Of a stretch of DNA of 64,000 nt, positions 1 to 11,071 are shown piece by piece (the stretch's first letter is position 1; every line of letters starts with the position of its first letter). Origin of the DNA: Cololabis saira. Lineage: Eukaryota; Chordata; Actinopteri; Beloniformes; Belonidae. The stretch spans positions 8,838,327 to 8,902,326 of the forward strand of contig NC_084590.1 in assembly GCF_033807715.1 (NCBI RefSeq), given 5' to 3'. The notes beneath the pieces were generated by a model. The model made no database searches. It had not been told where the DNA came from and worked only from the letters and a program-made list of their open reading frames with translations. The position numbers and the translations under genes are program-made.

Positions 1-238
1 CATAACTTTTGAATGGTTTGACATAGGAAGTTGTGGGTGGTGTCATGGGATTCTGTAATGAGTCCTTAAGCTTCGTTGGCCTTAATTAGCCCCGCCCCTT
101 CTTCTGATTGGTTGTCCCTTTTTTCTGCTATAACTTTTGAATGGTTTGACATAGGAAGTCGTGGGTGGTGTCTTTTCTGATATGCTTATGGGGGGCGGTG
201 GCCGTGAGTGCGAGGGCCCGTTCATCGCTGCTTGCAGC
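1..238. mobile_element. 3' part of GGGCCC-type repeat element (cut by window edge)
   Basis: The segment contains nearly two copies of a 128-bp unit; the phrase ATAACTTTTGAATGG starts at 2 and again at 130. It ends with GAGGGCCCGTTCATCGCTG and CTTGCAGC, the same terminus as the fuller copy ending at 32378. The left end lies outside the window. The superfamily is not clear: I see no convincing terminal inverted repeat and no transposase. Confidence 0.75.
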
Positions 239-1965
239 TTTAATTTTTTCCTTTTTTCTTTCCATGTCACACTCACCCGCATGAAGTGCTCTACCCAAGC
301 TACTTTAAAAGAGAGAACAGGGGAAGAATAAGAGGGAAAAGGAGAAAATGCTTAATGCCGACAACATAAAAGAGAAGCCTGTGGAGTATGAAAGAAAAAA
401 AAATACTGTCAGAAAATGGAGGAGTACGGCTCTCACTCTCACATACATGCACACACACACACACATATGCACACACCCTTGATGTGCTTGAAAATGAGTG
501 GGCCCCCACTGTCTGGTGTGCACAGTGGTGGAGAGCTGGGTATCTCTTCAAAGACCCCTGCAGCTTTCCCAGAAGACATCATCTCCGTGTCTAACTCCCT
601 CCAGACCCGGCAAATTCCACATTCCCTGTGTCTCTGTGTGTCAGTATTTGTGTGCACACACTTCAGCTGTGTGATTAAGCTCCCGAAATTGGGGACAAAT
701 TGCTCTCAGGTGCAGATACTTCAGGATAAGATGATTTTTTTTCTTCTTCGCCCCTTTATGGTGTCCCCATTCTCCCCCTCCTCCCCTCCTCTCTTCCCCT
801 GCTACCCTGCTCCTCAAACCTCCTCTTCTCCTGAGCACATTCTTCTCCATCTTTACCCCGTGCCTCTTCCATCACGCCTTATGTTCACCTCGATTGCATT
901 TCCAAAGAGCCTCTACTCTACTGTACAAGTGCTAGGCAGGGATATGGTTTTTTTTTTGTCTTCTTGTGTTTAGAATAGATTACTTCCAAGTGAGCTTGGG
1001 GGGAACATCCCTTCACTTGTATCAAAGCCTGTTTGCCTCTTTTGTAGGGAGACAGAGTAAAAGAGCTTTTTCCTCCCTCTTTCTTTCTGTCTTTGCTGAC
1101 ATAAGAGCTCCTTTATCCACTCAGTGTGTGGAGTGTGTGTGAGATCTTCCAAGTTTAGTGGGGAATTGTGGAAGTGGTGCTTGTGAAGCTGTTAAAGCAC
1201 ATTGTGAGTGCGGGGTAATTAAAATCACTTCATGATATAATAAGGATGATTTACAAAAGGACTGCATTATTCCTGTTTAGTTTAAAGCAGTTTGGTTTGC
1301 GTCCATCAATCCTGTAAATATTCACAGGCACAAAGAGAGAATAATCACTAATTGCTGTTAAAGAATCTCTTCCTAACTGCTTGTGGCTTCCAGTGATGAC
1401 TCTAACCCGCTGAGCAATTTACTAGCATTTTTTCAGGCTTTTACATCAGAGATATGTATAAGCCTGTGTCTGGTTAATTCTTCACGACTAAATGACACAT
1501 ATACTGTTATTGATGTGAAGGAACAGAAAAAAAAACGACCATTATGGTTCCTTGCGAAAACTTCCCCCTACTTTACCACAAAGCAAAGCCACAAGGCTTC
1601 CACACCCTAAATCTCTACTTCGTTTGTGATGATGCCAGCAGGAATGTTAATAGGCCTTAACACCATATAAGTATGACCACGCCGCAGCACCGAGCTAACC
1701 CTGATCTCAGTTGTTCCTGTTTCAAAAACCAACAAATTCAACTATCAAAGTAAATCTTATGGTTCCTGCACAGTTTCAAATGTTCGTGCAAGCTAATGTG
1801 GACATGCATGTGTTACCCAAAATAGTAGGAAATGCATCACCACCATATGGCTTAAATTCTCTGCCAAACTCTTTAAGAAGTTACGTGACTTCCTGATTGT
1901 AGAAAATGTGTTTTGCATGCATCTTCTTTAAGTTACAAATTATACTTGCCTGTCTTGTTCTCTCA
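239..1965. other. No gene recognised; short CA repeat
   Basis: Non-repetitive AT-rich sequence with a short CA tract at about 448-465. The open frames here are short, rich in low-complexity residues, and lack coding character. Confidence 0.6.
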
Positions 1966-2024
1966 GATGTAAGTCGCTTTGGATAAAAGTGTCCCCTAAA
2001 TGACAGTAGTAGTAGTAGTAGTAG
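1966..2024 (+). repeat. LINE-type 3' tail with (AGT)n end
   Basis: The motif TGTAAGTCGCTTTGGATAAA, followed by AATGAC and a run of AGT triplets, is the usual 3' tail of fish CR1/L2-group LINEs and of SINEs that share it. Only the tail is present. The same motif lies in the opposite orientation near 2764-2785, so the two tails form a spaced inverted repeat. Confidence 0.75.
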
Positions 2025-2742
2025 TATATTTTGATTTATTTTTTTTCCCAAGCGAAACACTCAAAGGTCAAAAGTGTATTCTGTGGTTTAAAAAAAGTAA
2101 TTTGTGCTTCACAAATCTCTGCTCCCACTCCCAATCTATCTCTGCACTTTCATTCTGCAGGGCACAGCTGTAATGATGTGTATTTCTTCTTTCTTTCTTT
2201 TTTTAAGTCATTAGTATTTTAAGTGACACTTTCTCATGTAGCGTAAAACAAAAATGGCAAACAGGTTATATTTAGTCATTAGTTTGACAATGATGCGAGA
2301 AAGCCAGCAGACAGCTGGGACCTACGAGAAAGCAAATGACTATTTATACTGTATATTTGAGCAAATAATAGATTTTGTTTGCTCATATTGACGTATTCTT
2401 TGCTTGAGAAAAAAAGCAAAAACCTTTAAAATACAGTATATGGGGTTGGAAAATATATTGTTCTGCGCTCAAATACCTTCTGTTATGATATTACATCACT
2501 CCAACTCATGTGGATGTGGAAAGTAAAATATGAAATATGGATTGAAGAAAAACCATTAAATATACTATTGTATATTTTAATGCAATATGCAACATAAAGA
2601 AAGTGTAGCCAGATGTATCTCAGGAGGGAGCCTAGAGACACATTACCAGTGCCTAGGACTTGGAGAACCTTGCAGAGGAGACCAGTCTGAACCATTGCAC
2701 TGCACTGTCTCCCTCTTTGCTTATCTGATTTCTATAATAATA
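2025..2742. other. No gene recognised
   Basis: AT-rich sequence between two oppositely oriented LINE tails. I see no RNA gene or convincing exon. Confidence 0.55.
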
Positions 2743-2945
2743 ATAATGTCATTGAGCAGCCGCTTTTATCCAAAGCGACTTACATCTGAGAGAACAAACA
2801 CACAGGGAGCAATTAGGATTAGGGCCTTGCTCAGGGGCCCAAGGTGGTTCATCTTGGTTGTCATTTCAGGGCTGGAACCTGTGAACTCCAGACCCAAGCC
2901 CACCTCTGTAGCCACCAGACTACCACTCCCCAATAAAGTGTCCGG
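2743..2945 (-). repeat. LINE/SINE 3' region, minus strand
   Basis: Read on the minus strand, it ends in TGTAAGTCGCTTTGGATAAA, preceded by a GC-richer body (GGCCCCTGAGCAAGGCCC) and followed by a TTA microsatellite at 2738-2749. This is a typical truncated fish LINE or SINE copy. It encodes no protein. Confidence 0.7.
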
Positions 2946-3143
2946 TGAGTGTAAATACATATGTATGTGTCCCATATATACTCCTCATGAAAATTAAAGC
3001 TTTTTGAAGGCATTTATGTTAAATAGTAAGCTTGTAAAGATATACATATATATATCTAACTCTGAACATAATTCATCCTTTATGTAATAATCAGTGTTGC
3101 TGATTACTCTTTCTTCTTTCATGCAGTTTATTAACACAATTAA

Positions 3144-3215
3144 TGGAGATGCCGGGGATTGAACCCGGGGCCTCATACATGCAAAGCATGCGCTCTACCA
3201 CTGAGCTACATCCCC
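3144..3215 (-). tRNA. tRNA-Ala-TGC: tRNA-Ala (anticodon TGC)
   Basis: A 72-nt transcript folds as a complete cloverleaf: acceptor GGGGATG with CATCTCC, D stem GCTC/GAGC, anticodon stem CATGC/GTATG (one G-T pair) around loop TTTGCAT, a 5-nt variable loop, T stem CCGGG/CCCGG with loop TTCAATC, and discriminator A. The anticodon is TGC. The third acceptor pair is G3-U70, the classic alanine identity element, which makes the assignment firm. A-box (TAGCTCAGTGG) and B-box (GGTTCAATCC) internal promoters are present. The 3' CCA is not encoded, as expected. I see no TTTT terminator within about 40 nt downstream on the minus strand, so transcription efficiency is uncertain. It stands alone, without other tRNA genes nearby. 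Confidence 0.94.
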
Positions 3216-3283
3216 TTTCTGTGTGAATGCTGAGGATGTAAGCCAAAGTGAATGATCTAGCTCAGTTATGCCACAGAAACGTA

Positions 3284-4070
3284 TGGCCCTTTTCCACTAG
3301 TACCTACTCTGCACGCTTCTACTCGCCACGCCCCCGTCTTGCGCTTCTCCACTACGGGTCGAGACGGGTAGAGGCATGCCAAGTAGGTACTTTTTCTGTA
3401 CCTATTCTGCCGAGGTTCTAAGCAGCTGAGTCGGCCCTGTATCTGACGTCATCACACTACAGACCACCGATTGGTCGGGGGGCCGTCAGACGTTTGAATC
3501 AGGAAGGGGGGAGTCAGTACGAGAGCGACTCGCGGCTTCCTCATTTTATTCAACAGGCAACGGCAGTGCAAAAGTCTGTTTCATGATCCAACTCTGAGGT
3601 GCAGATGTTCATAAACCTGGTGCTGAGGAGAGAATTAAAAAGGGATCTAGACGGAGATAAGGAACGACCAGATCTACCAGGAGCTCTGTCACTTCTCAGC
3701 AGCTCGCGGCTCCAGCTGAAGGCTGATTTATGGTTCAGCGTTACACCAATGCAGAGCCTACTGCGTCGGTTTAACGCTGAACCATAATTCAGGCTTTATT
3801 TCTCATCAGCGCCGACGAACAAAATAAAAAAAAAAAGTCACAGACCCAGCAGCACATCTATCATCTCCTCCATGTTCTACATCTTTAGTGTGTTGTCTTC
3901 TTCCTTTAGATCAAACAATCAAATACATCACAGCAGCTTCACCCCAACCCGCCCACTTCTCACCTGGGTGTCTAAAAACAAACGAGGACAAAGCAGGTGG
4001 AGGCGTGACGAGGTGAGACGAGGCGTCCCGAGTCGGGGCGCGCTGAGTAGGTACTAGTGGAAAAGGGCCA
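3284..4070. mobile_element. Harbinger-like MITE, copy A (inverted relative to copies B and C)
   Basis: The terminal inverted repeats are TGGCCCTTTTCCACTAG and its complement at the right end, continuing into TACCTACTC. The right flank is TAA and the left flank GTA, a decayed 3-bp duplication; the two sister copies (16105-16680 and 49656-50379) both have perfect TAA duplications, which fits PIF/Harbinger. The interior is shared among all three copies. It encodes no transposase. A frame of about 60 residues recurs in the copies but is probably a by-product of the shared sequence. Confidence 0.85.
3719..3796. mobile_element. 78-bp miniature inverted-repeat element nested in copy A
   Basis: The ends AAGGCTGATTTATGGTTC and GAACCATAATTCAGGCTT are inverted repeats of about 25 bp, leaving almost only a loop between them. 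The two sister MITEs lack this segment at the matching position, so it is a secondary insertion. The target duplication cannot be fixed because the flanks have drifted. The same TATGGTTCTGCRT-type end recurs at 47170-47190. Confidence 0.7.
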
Positions 4071-4183
4071 TAAGTCTGTGCTTTAAATGCCTCAAACCGT
4101 GCAGGTTTAGGCTTTGAATCATGTTTTGGTTTCACTGAGCATTGCTGTTGATGAGTCTGCGGTCACTATGGGTGGGATTTCAA

Positions 4184-4385
4184 TTTAATTCAATCTATAT
4201 AGCGATCGCGTCTATTACAACACAAGTTGTCTCTAGGCGCTTTCCAGAGGCCAGAACATGAACCCCCGAGCAATTATATAAACAATGGAAGGTAAAAACT
4301 CCCCTAGTGGGAGAAAAACCTTAAATCAAACAGTGGCAAGAAAAACTCCCCTTTAGGAGGAAGAAACCTGGACCAGGACCTGGTT
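4184..4385 (-). repeat. LINE 3' tail, minus strand
   Basis: TTCAATCTATATAGCG... GGCGCTTTCCAGAGG, followed by repeated AAAACTCCC motifs, is the reverse complement of a common fish L2-group LINE 3' end. Only a truncated tail is present. Confidence 0.6.
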
Positions 4386-6763
4386 CACGGGTGGGGGGGT
4401 GTATTTTATGACGGCTCTAGTGGCCTTTATCCGTAGGTGGTTGACAGGAAATGTGGGGAATACACAGCTAAGGGATTTGCAGGCCAGGACTTGAACCTGG
4501 ACTGCGTTCACGTGGACGATAGGTGATTCTGCTTGACCAGTGAGTCTTCCAGCACCAGAACCTGATATCTTAACATAAACACTCCACTACAGAGCAAATG
4601 AAGTCATGGTACAAATCTGGAGGTAAAATAACTTAGAACCACCAGTCAACCAAACATGCATGTCCATAGACGAAGCTAGAATAAATTCACTCATCCATGG
4701 GAGAAAGAAGATCTTATTTACGCTAAAAGAGATTTTCATAGGTTGTAACTCTCTGCATCTTCAACCCCGACGTGTGCATGTTATTCAGCTCAGCCAGAAA
4801 TGAACATGGCTTTCCTTTAGGTAAGGTCTTCCTTTCCCACCCTCCCTCCTGTTTCTTCTTTTTATGTCGCCAGCCGACCTCTGACCCCTGGTGATTCCCC
4901 ACAGAGAGAATGAAGATGGCTATCGACAGACTGATCTGTGTGGTCTGTTTTGAGGCAGAAGCTGTCATCTTCAAAGAGACTCTGTCTCCACACTTCCAGC
5001 CCCTCCCCGGCGCTGCCATCTATTTATTTGCTCTTATATCACGATATGTCCACCTTAACTACAGTAATGGGAATTATTGAACTGCTGCAGTGGTGATTTT
5101 TGACTAAAAACATGCACTCCGGTGAGTCCAGTGAGATGAGGATTTATGTATCTTTACCACATGTGAGCATCGGAGGCTCTGAAGCCTTTGGCTTGAAGCC
5201 TGAGCTTGAAAAGTAAGACATCAGGTTTCTTTTTTTGTGGTGAAATTCTGGTTGAAATGAAGTGATATTTTGGGTGGCATGAATTGCAAAGCGCAGGACA
5301 TAAGCTGCAGTCTGTTACATAAGCGCTTCTGACGTTACGGATTCTTCCTTTCTTTGCGCAGACACGTTTTCATTTTATATCATCTTGTGTGCCTGGTGTC
5401 CCTTCGAGTCCCGACTCATTTATGAAGTGAGAAGTTCAAAGGTCAGATTCCTCCCATGAGTATCTCCACAAGGGCCAAACATTTTCTCAGAAAGTCAGAT
5501 AAAGGAACAATCTAATCCTCGGTTGTGATCGGCGCCTGAGCTCTGGGAGGGATGAAAGTAGCGGCACTCGTTGGAAATGACTTTCTTTTCACTGCTTCAA
5601 CTTTTAATTTCCTTAATTGATTTTCCTTTCCCGCAGAGGTAAGGTTTTGCAGACACAAAACTAATTGATTTCAAATTTTAATCCCTTTTACCACTGAGCA
5701 ATTGAAGGGCCTCCCTGCCATTGATCTCCAATCCATCCAAACCCAATTAATGTGCTTGAGACTGATGGGACGAGGAGAAGGAAGACCTTCTCTTCTTTGG
5801 TTCCATTTTCTCTCTGTCCCCCATCAATCATACTGTAGATGGTGCCAATGTCTCTTCAGTCGTACACGGATGTTACTCAAGACATCAGTCTCAATAAGGC
5901 TATACAACTGAAACCCAGAGCTTTCTCTATGAAGTTCTTGAGCTAGATTTTTCTTCGTAAACAGAGCTTTGGCCAAATACAGTAACGTCACCCACTGTCT
6001 CGTTGGCTCTCATTTGTTGCTGTGAGTGCAGCACTTTTGTTGTCAAATATTGGTCTTTTTAAACTTAAATTTAACGTGGATTTGAAGGAAAGCTGTGGAA
6101 ACTACACATAGAAGATGGGGAAAACAAATTGAGCACTTTAGTGGAGGCAGAAGAGCCGGCGTTGGTCATATGTTGCCCTGCATGCATGGCTGACTACCGG
6201 AGCCTGTGGGCAGCAATAACCCACATGTCTTTGGGGTCTCCAGGTGGGAACCTCCGATCACCAGTGTTTCCTTTAGTTTGTCCCACGACACCTCCAGAAG
6301 GCTGAACAGCGATCTCTGGCATCCCAGAGTCGCCCACCTAACGCCAGCTGTCACTGCTCCCCAACACAACACCCTCTATTACCCAACATGACCACCACCA
6401 CCACCACCACCACCACCACCACCACCACCAAAACAGCCCTGCCACCAGGGAGAGGAAGAGACGGCCAGGCCTGGCAGGTCATCTTCATGGACACAGGAAA
6501 GGATATTAGGACTAATAACCCCACAAAATGACATTATTTCTCCTAATCCAGATCCACTGACTGCATCTGGTCGCTTAAGCTGACATTTCATTCCTCAAAC
6601 TACTGAATACTAGAATTTACATTAAATCAAACAGAGCCTTGTTAATTGACTGTCTCAATTCATAATCATGTTTTCATGGCACCTCTGCTGCGTCACCGAA
6701 GCTGTTAGAGCCATTTGTCATATAAACAAAGTGATTAATTATTTAGATTTTGTAATATTTGAT
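4386..6763. other. No gene recognised
   Basis: About 2.4 kb of mixed-composition sequence holding only the ACC triplet tract at 6391-6430. I found no exon with good splice sites, no RNA gene and no mobile-element ends. Confidence 0.55.
6391..6430. repeat. (ACC)n microsatellite
   Basis: About 13 uninterrupted ACC triplets. Confidence 0.95.
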
Positions 6764-7006
6764 TTAAAGGGGACCTATCTAATCCCTATTTTAAACAGGC
6801 CTTGAATTTCTTAAAAACTTTTGATTGTTTTTGCTAAATAAATTAGAAATTCAGCCTCTGGGCCATGTCTTTAACTTCCCATTCTCTAACCTCATTATCT
6901 ATGCAGGATTCTGAGTGGGCGGGGCTATGATAATGAAGCACTGTGCTGATTGGCTGCCTAAATGACACAATACACCGCTATGAAAAAATGGCGGAAGCTC
7001 CGGTTA

Positions 7007-7364
7007 CCGTGTCCTAACTGCATGCGATGCGAGCGAGCGTCAGCGACAAAATGAATTCCATTGCTTTATTTTCTATTGGACTGTCCTAACTGGCCGCAGT
7101 GACGCAGCACGACACGGCGTGCCATTTTGAGCTGGCCGTTTCCTGTCACTCGCGTTGAAAGCCGGTTGAAAGCGCTGTAGGAAACAGTCACGGATGAGGA
7201 ACGGCTGATCCAGTTAGTTGAAATGAGAAGTTATCTCTATGATTCCTCCTTATTTCACTACAAAAACCTCAATAAAGTGGCAGCTGCTGGAGGGAGATGG
7301 ACAGAGAGCGTCCAATGTTACGCAGGGCTACGATAGTCGGACGCTCGTATGCAGTTACACAGTG
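7007..7364. mobile_element. Nested element carrying a MADF relic
   Basis: The left end CGTGTCCTAACTGCATGCGA and right end TCGTATGCAGTTACACAG are imperfect inverted repeats. A further TGTCCTAACTG lies inside at about 7082, so there may be two merged copies. The sister MITE at 43.5 kb lacks this stretch. It encloses protein-like sequence (next entry), which suggests a PIF/Harbinger origin because those elements carry a MADF/Myb-like companion gene. Confidence 0.55.
7193..7330 (+). pseudogene. MADF-domain fragment (transposon companion protein)
   Basis: The frame starting at 7193 reads DEERLIQLVEMRSYLYDSS, then FHYKNLNKVAAA. Just after, in a shifted frame, it continues WREMDRERPMLRR. The pattern of an acidic start, a LV..R..LYD core, an HYK..NK helix and a W.E.. 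helix is that of a MADF DNA-binding domain, used as the DNA-binding partner of PIF/Harbinger transposases and in host regulators. At least one frameshift separates the halves, and there is no surrounding gene, so it is a relic. I infer, but cannot show, that it came from the autonomous parent of the surrounding element. Confidence 0.6.
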
Positions 7365-7588
7365 TTATGGTTGTGGGTGTGGTTTGTATTTTAGTTACGT
7401 AACGAAAATGTGCAGAATCTGAACGGCTCGTAGATCCACATCAGACTGGACGGCTCATCCGGGCGGCTGTACAGACACTGCAGAATTTGGTTGCTTTCCT
7501 CCTTCTCTGAGTTGGCAGGCTGAGGGGAAACCACTTTATATATGTTAAAGCAAGAGAAAACCTGTTTTTCATAATAGGTCCCCTTTAA

Positions 7589-9470
7589 GTTTATTTTGAG
7601 TAATATGGAGTTTAATATCAGTTTGCAAGGTGTTTGATTAGTATTAATAGACTGCAGCTTTCTCATTGGTTACATATATATCACGTGATGTACGTGTATT
7701 GTTTTTTTTTGTGAAGCTATGTAACCGAGAGAACACACTAGTTTTGACCGTGCTTGCACGAGAATATTATTTGTCATATAATCACACAGTTTTTGTTTTT
7801 GTAATTGAAAGAAAGGTTTTCACTAAACTTTTGAAAGAAGAACACGGACTGTGACGTTTTATCTTGAAGTACGCGTCAGCTACATGCTCGGGAACTATAG
7901 CTTAGTGTGCTTTTACCAGAAATTAGACGGAGCCACACTTACAGAAGCATATATCAAGATCTGTACTTCAACATCTGTTAATGACTTATTCTGGTCATTA
8001 GTTACTTTTCGGAAAGCTTAATAAGCTGCTCCCATATGTAAGCAACTTTTAGTTGTCATGGAAACCCGCCCTAACAAAGGTAAAAGTGTCACAATTACCA
8101 GCATGGTTCCTTAAAGCAGAAGATTATCCAAATCACTGGTTGAAAAGGTTTTGTTTTAATTGTCTTAATTCATAGTTTCATAGAAAAATCTCACCTGATC
8201 AAAGTTCTAAACTGTGGCATGAAACTTGATAATAAATGATTGTTTGAATGTGCATCATTTGCAGTGCTGTAAACTAATGTAAACATTTACGTCCAATCAG
8301 TTATGTAGGCAATCAGGTGTATAAATCTAATTGGAATTTGAAACGAGGCATTAATAGTGCCTTCATCACGCTTTCTGAATGATCCGGTAATGGGTCGTAG
8401 CTTAGGACAAGAAAATGGATTTCTCAGATCGTTTTCACTGGAAGTCTCTGTAGTGCTTCCTTTGCCATCCTACTTTACTCTCTCTTTCTCTCCGTATTCA
8501 TCTCTGCATACGTCTTTCACAAAGCTTCTCATAGATGAGATCCTTTTCTCCCGAACTTCCGTTTCCCAAAGAAAAAGTAGAAAGAGCATGAGTGATTTCA
8601 TGTCGTTTCAAAGCAACTGAAGTGGAAGACATGTCAGAGTTTAAAACCCCAAAGTTGAAGTCTCCTGTCAGTTTTTCATAAATTGTTCTTGCTCCGGAAT
8701 GGATCTGTTCTTCATTTCACAAACTGAACCATGCTGTGTTGTATCCTCCCAGGCACTATAAACAGATGAATACATGTCCAGATGCAGATTTGATAAATGT
8801 TTTGAAATCCTATCCCTCCCAGAAAACATTCCCCTTTACCGTCACAGGCAGAAACTTTTGATTCTCTTGTTCTTTTTGTACGAACCCCACCTATTTTCAT
8901 TATATTATGTTATAGCAGGGCCTGATTTTGCAGCGGCCTCCTTTCGTAAGGCCTCATGGACTTTGGCAGCCGTTACAGCACAGCGAAATTAAACCAGCAC
9001 TCTCTTGCACTTCCTCTTAAACTTCAAAGCCGTCCGAGTTTGGCAATGGAAAGGCATTGAAATGAATTGTTAAAAATATCCTCCCACAGTCATGTTGAAC
9101 GTTGTAAGTGTGTGTGTGTGTGTATGTGATAATGTGTTTCATAGGACAGGGCTGACATCACAGCCTCGGGGAGAAGATTTACGAGTGTGTGAATTAGAGT
9201 GTGATTATGGCTCCGATTTTGTGGCGTGTTGGGAGGAAATGGCAGATCTCCATCGCAGAGCTGCAGAGCTGCAGAGCTGCAGGTCCATGTGACCAGACGG
9301 ACTGCAGACTCCCTCCTTCTCATTGGCAGAAATGCAGACACACCCTAAAATACAGCCTTGTATCACAATAGACAAAGACTGTTCTCTTTTTTAATCTCAC
9401 TTTAATGTTTTTATACAAAAAAGTCTACTATTTTCTTTTTTTATTGAACTTAGTGTTAAGAAAGGAAGTG
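7589..9470. other. No gene recognised
   Basis: AT-rich sequence. A short GT tract lies at 9108-9122 and a triplicated GCAGAGCT motif near 9256-9280. No supported exon or RNA gene. Confidence 0.55.
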
Positions 9471-9881
9471 CACTGCAAAAACTCAAAATCTTAACAAGAA
9501 TATTTGTCTTATTTCTAGTTAAAATGTCTAATTTTTTCATCAAAAAAATCTCTTAAACACTACACTTAAAACAAGACAAACAAAAAACAACAATTTTCAC
9601 CTGTTTCAAGTAGATTTTCACTTAAAATAAGTAGAAAAATCTGCCAGTAGAACAAGATTTTTTTGCTTGTAATGAGAAGATAAATCTTGTCGCACTGGCA
9701 GATTTTTCTACTTATTTCAAGTGAAAATTTACTTGAAACAGGTGAAAATTGTCAAATGACAAGTTATTTTTCTGGTAATGACTCTTGTTTTAAGTGTAAT
9801 GAGATTTTTTTGACTAAAAATGAGACATTTTAACTAGAAATAAGACAAATATTCCTGGTAAGATTTAGAGTTTTTGCAGTG
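9471..9881. mobile_element. Palindromic CACTGCAAAAA MITE, copy 1
   Basis: The element begins CACTGCAAAAACTC and ends GAGTTTTTGCAGTG. Inner sequences are mirrored, for example GAATATTTGTCTTATTTC at the left and GAAATAAGACAAATATTC at the right, so nearly the whole copy folds back on itself. No protein is encoded. I could not fix a target duplication. Confidence 0.85.
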
Positions 9882-10433
9882 TGTTTAAGAAAAAAATTAA
9901 AAGAATTGCTTGTAGCCTAACTTTGAAATTTGCTAAACTAATCCCAGGGCATGTGTGTATTATTATTTCACTCTGTTTGTGTGGTATTTGTTTATTTCGA
10001 GGGGATTTTAATCAGCAGATGACGGGATAAGACGGTACGGAGCTTCATCAAGGCTCCCACACGAGGATTGGGCTCTGCAGGCCTTTACAGTTCCGACACT
10101 CCGATGTCCAGATGTTCCTCCAAACAGCTTCTCTGCCGCGTCGTCATTCCCTCTGTTTACACTGAAGATTTCAAGATTCCTCCCAAACGTGCTCCCAGTG
10201 TAAGCGATCCAGCCATCCTGTACATGAAACTCAGATGAAGTTTACCTAAAGCTAAAGTAAAACTTACACAGGTTGAGTTAATCTAGACGGCATCTTCTCG
10301 TGTTTCGTGGACGCTGAGCTTCAACAGATGTCACTAACGCAACCAGGGATGTTAAACTATTATAAGAGGAGTTTGGGAGGATATACACAGACTTGATTAA
10401 AAGCCAGATATTGTCTCCAGATAGCATGTTTGT

Positions 10434-11063
10434 CAGACGTGGGTAGAGTAGCCAAAAATTGTACTCAAGTAAAAGTACTGTTACTTCAGAATAATATGAC
10501 TCAAGTAGAAGTAAGAAGTATTCATCCAAATAATTACTTGAGTAAAAGTTAAAAAGTACTTGGTGAAAAAAACTACTCAAGTACTGAGTAACGTCTGATT
10601 AATAATAATTAAAAAAAAAATTAAAAAAAATTAAAAAAAGCTTAAATTAAAATAAAGTAAAGTAAATTCATGTACTTTACTAAATAATAAAATAAATAAA
10701 ATAATAACAGAATAAAAAAATAAATTAAGCACAAGTAGCACAAAATTTCCAACCTTTGTACTTTTCTTTTTTAACCAGGCAGAACTAGAACAAGCATGAA
10801 CTCATAGAAACTCTGTGTGTGTTTGAGTCTGTGTAAATGTGACAAAACATGCAAAAACTAACATTTTTCCCAAAGAATCACCCAGTGATGTCATGAGATT
10901 GACGCATACGCGGATAAAAGAGTAACAGTTTTTTCTTCACAAATCTACTCAAGTAAAAGTAAAAAGTATAGTCATTCAAAACTACTCCAAAAAGTAAAAA
11001 AATTCCCAAAACGTACTCAAGTAAATGTAACAGAGTAAATGTAACTGGTTACTACCACCTCTG
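10434..11063. mobile_element. hAT-type MITE with 8-bp duplication
   Basis: The ends CAGACGTGGGTAG and CTACCACCTCTG are inverted repeats, flanked by a perfect 8-bp direct repeat ATGTTTGT (10426-10433 and 11064-11071). This is diagnostic of hAT insertion. The interior has repeated ACTCAAGTA(A)AAGTA motifs and A-rich tracts. It encodes no transposase. Confidence 0.9.
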
Positions 11064-11071
11064 ATGTTTGT

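Larger units (their letters stand above)
6768..7584. mobile_element. TTAA-targeting MITE, copy 1
   Basis: Ends AGGGGACCTAT and ATAGGTCCCCT are inverted repeats and are flanked on both sides by TTAA (6764-6767 and 7585-7588). A TTAA duplication fits piggyBac or Kolobok. A sister copy at 43501-45165 shares the outer sequence, including CTAAATAAATTAGAAATTCA and GTTGGCAGGCTGAGGGG. The middle of this copy (7007-7364) is absent from the sister and is a separate insertion. Confidence 0.88.

Noticed and set aside
416..973. 185-codon plus-strand frame
   Set aside because: It starts in a CA tract and contains low-complexity Pro/Ser/His stretches; no homologous domain or splice context.
3268..3284. 17-bp TTATGCCACAGAAACGT shared with 13508-13524
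   Set aside because: Probably a remnant of the same MITE family; too short to call an element here.
3599..3787. Frame starting MQMFINLVLRRELKRDLDGD, recurring at 49790-50080
   Set aside because: It lies in Harbinger-like MITE copies, so its recurrence is explained by element copying; too short and truncated to call a gene.
4477..4555. tRNA-like GACTTGAACCTGG segment
   Set aside because: No cloverleaf can be drawn; only a superficial T-loop resemblance.
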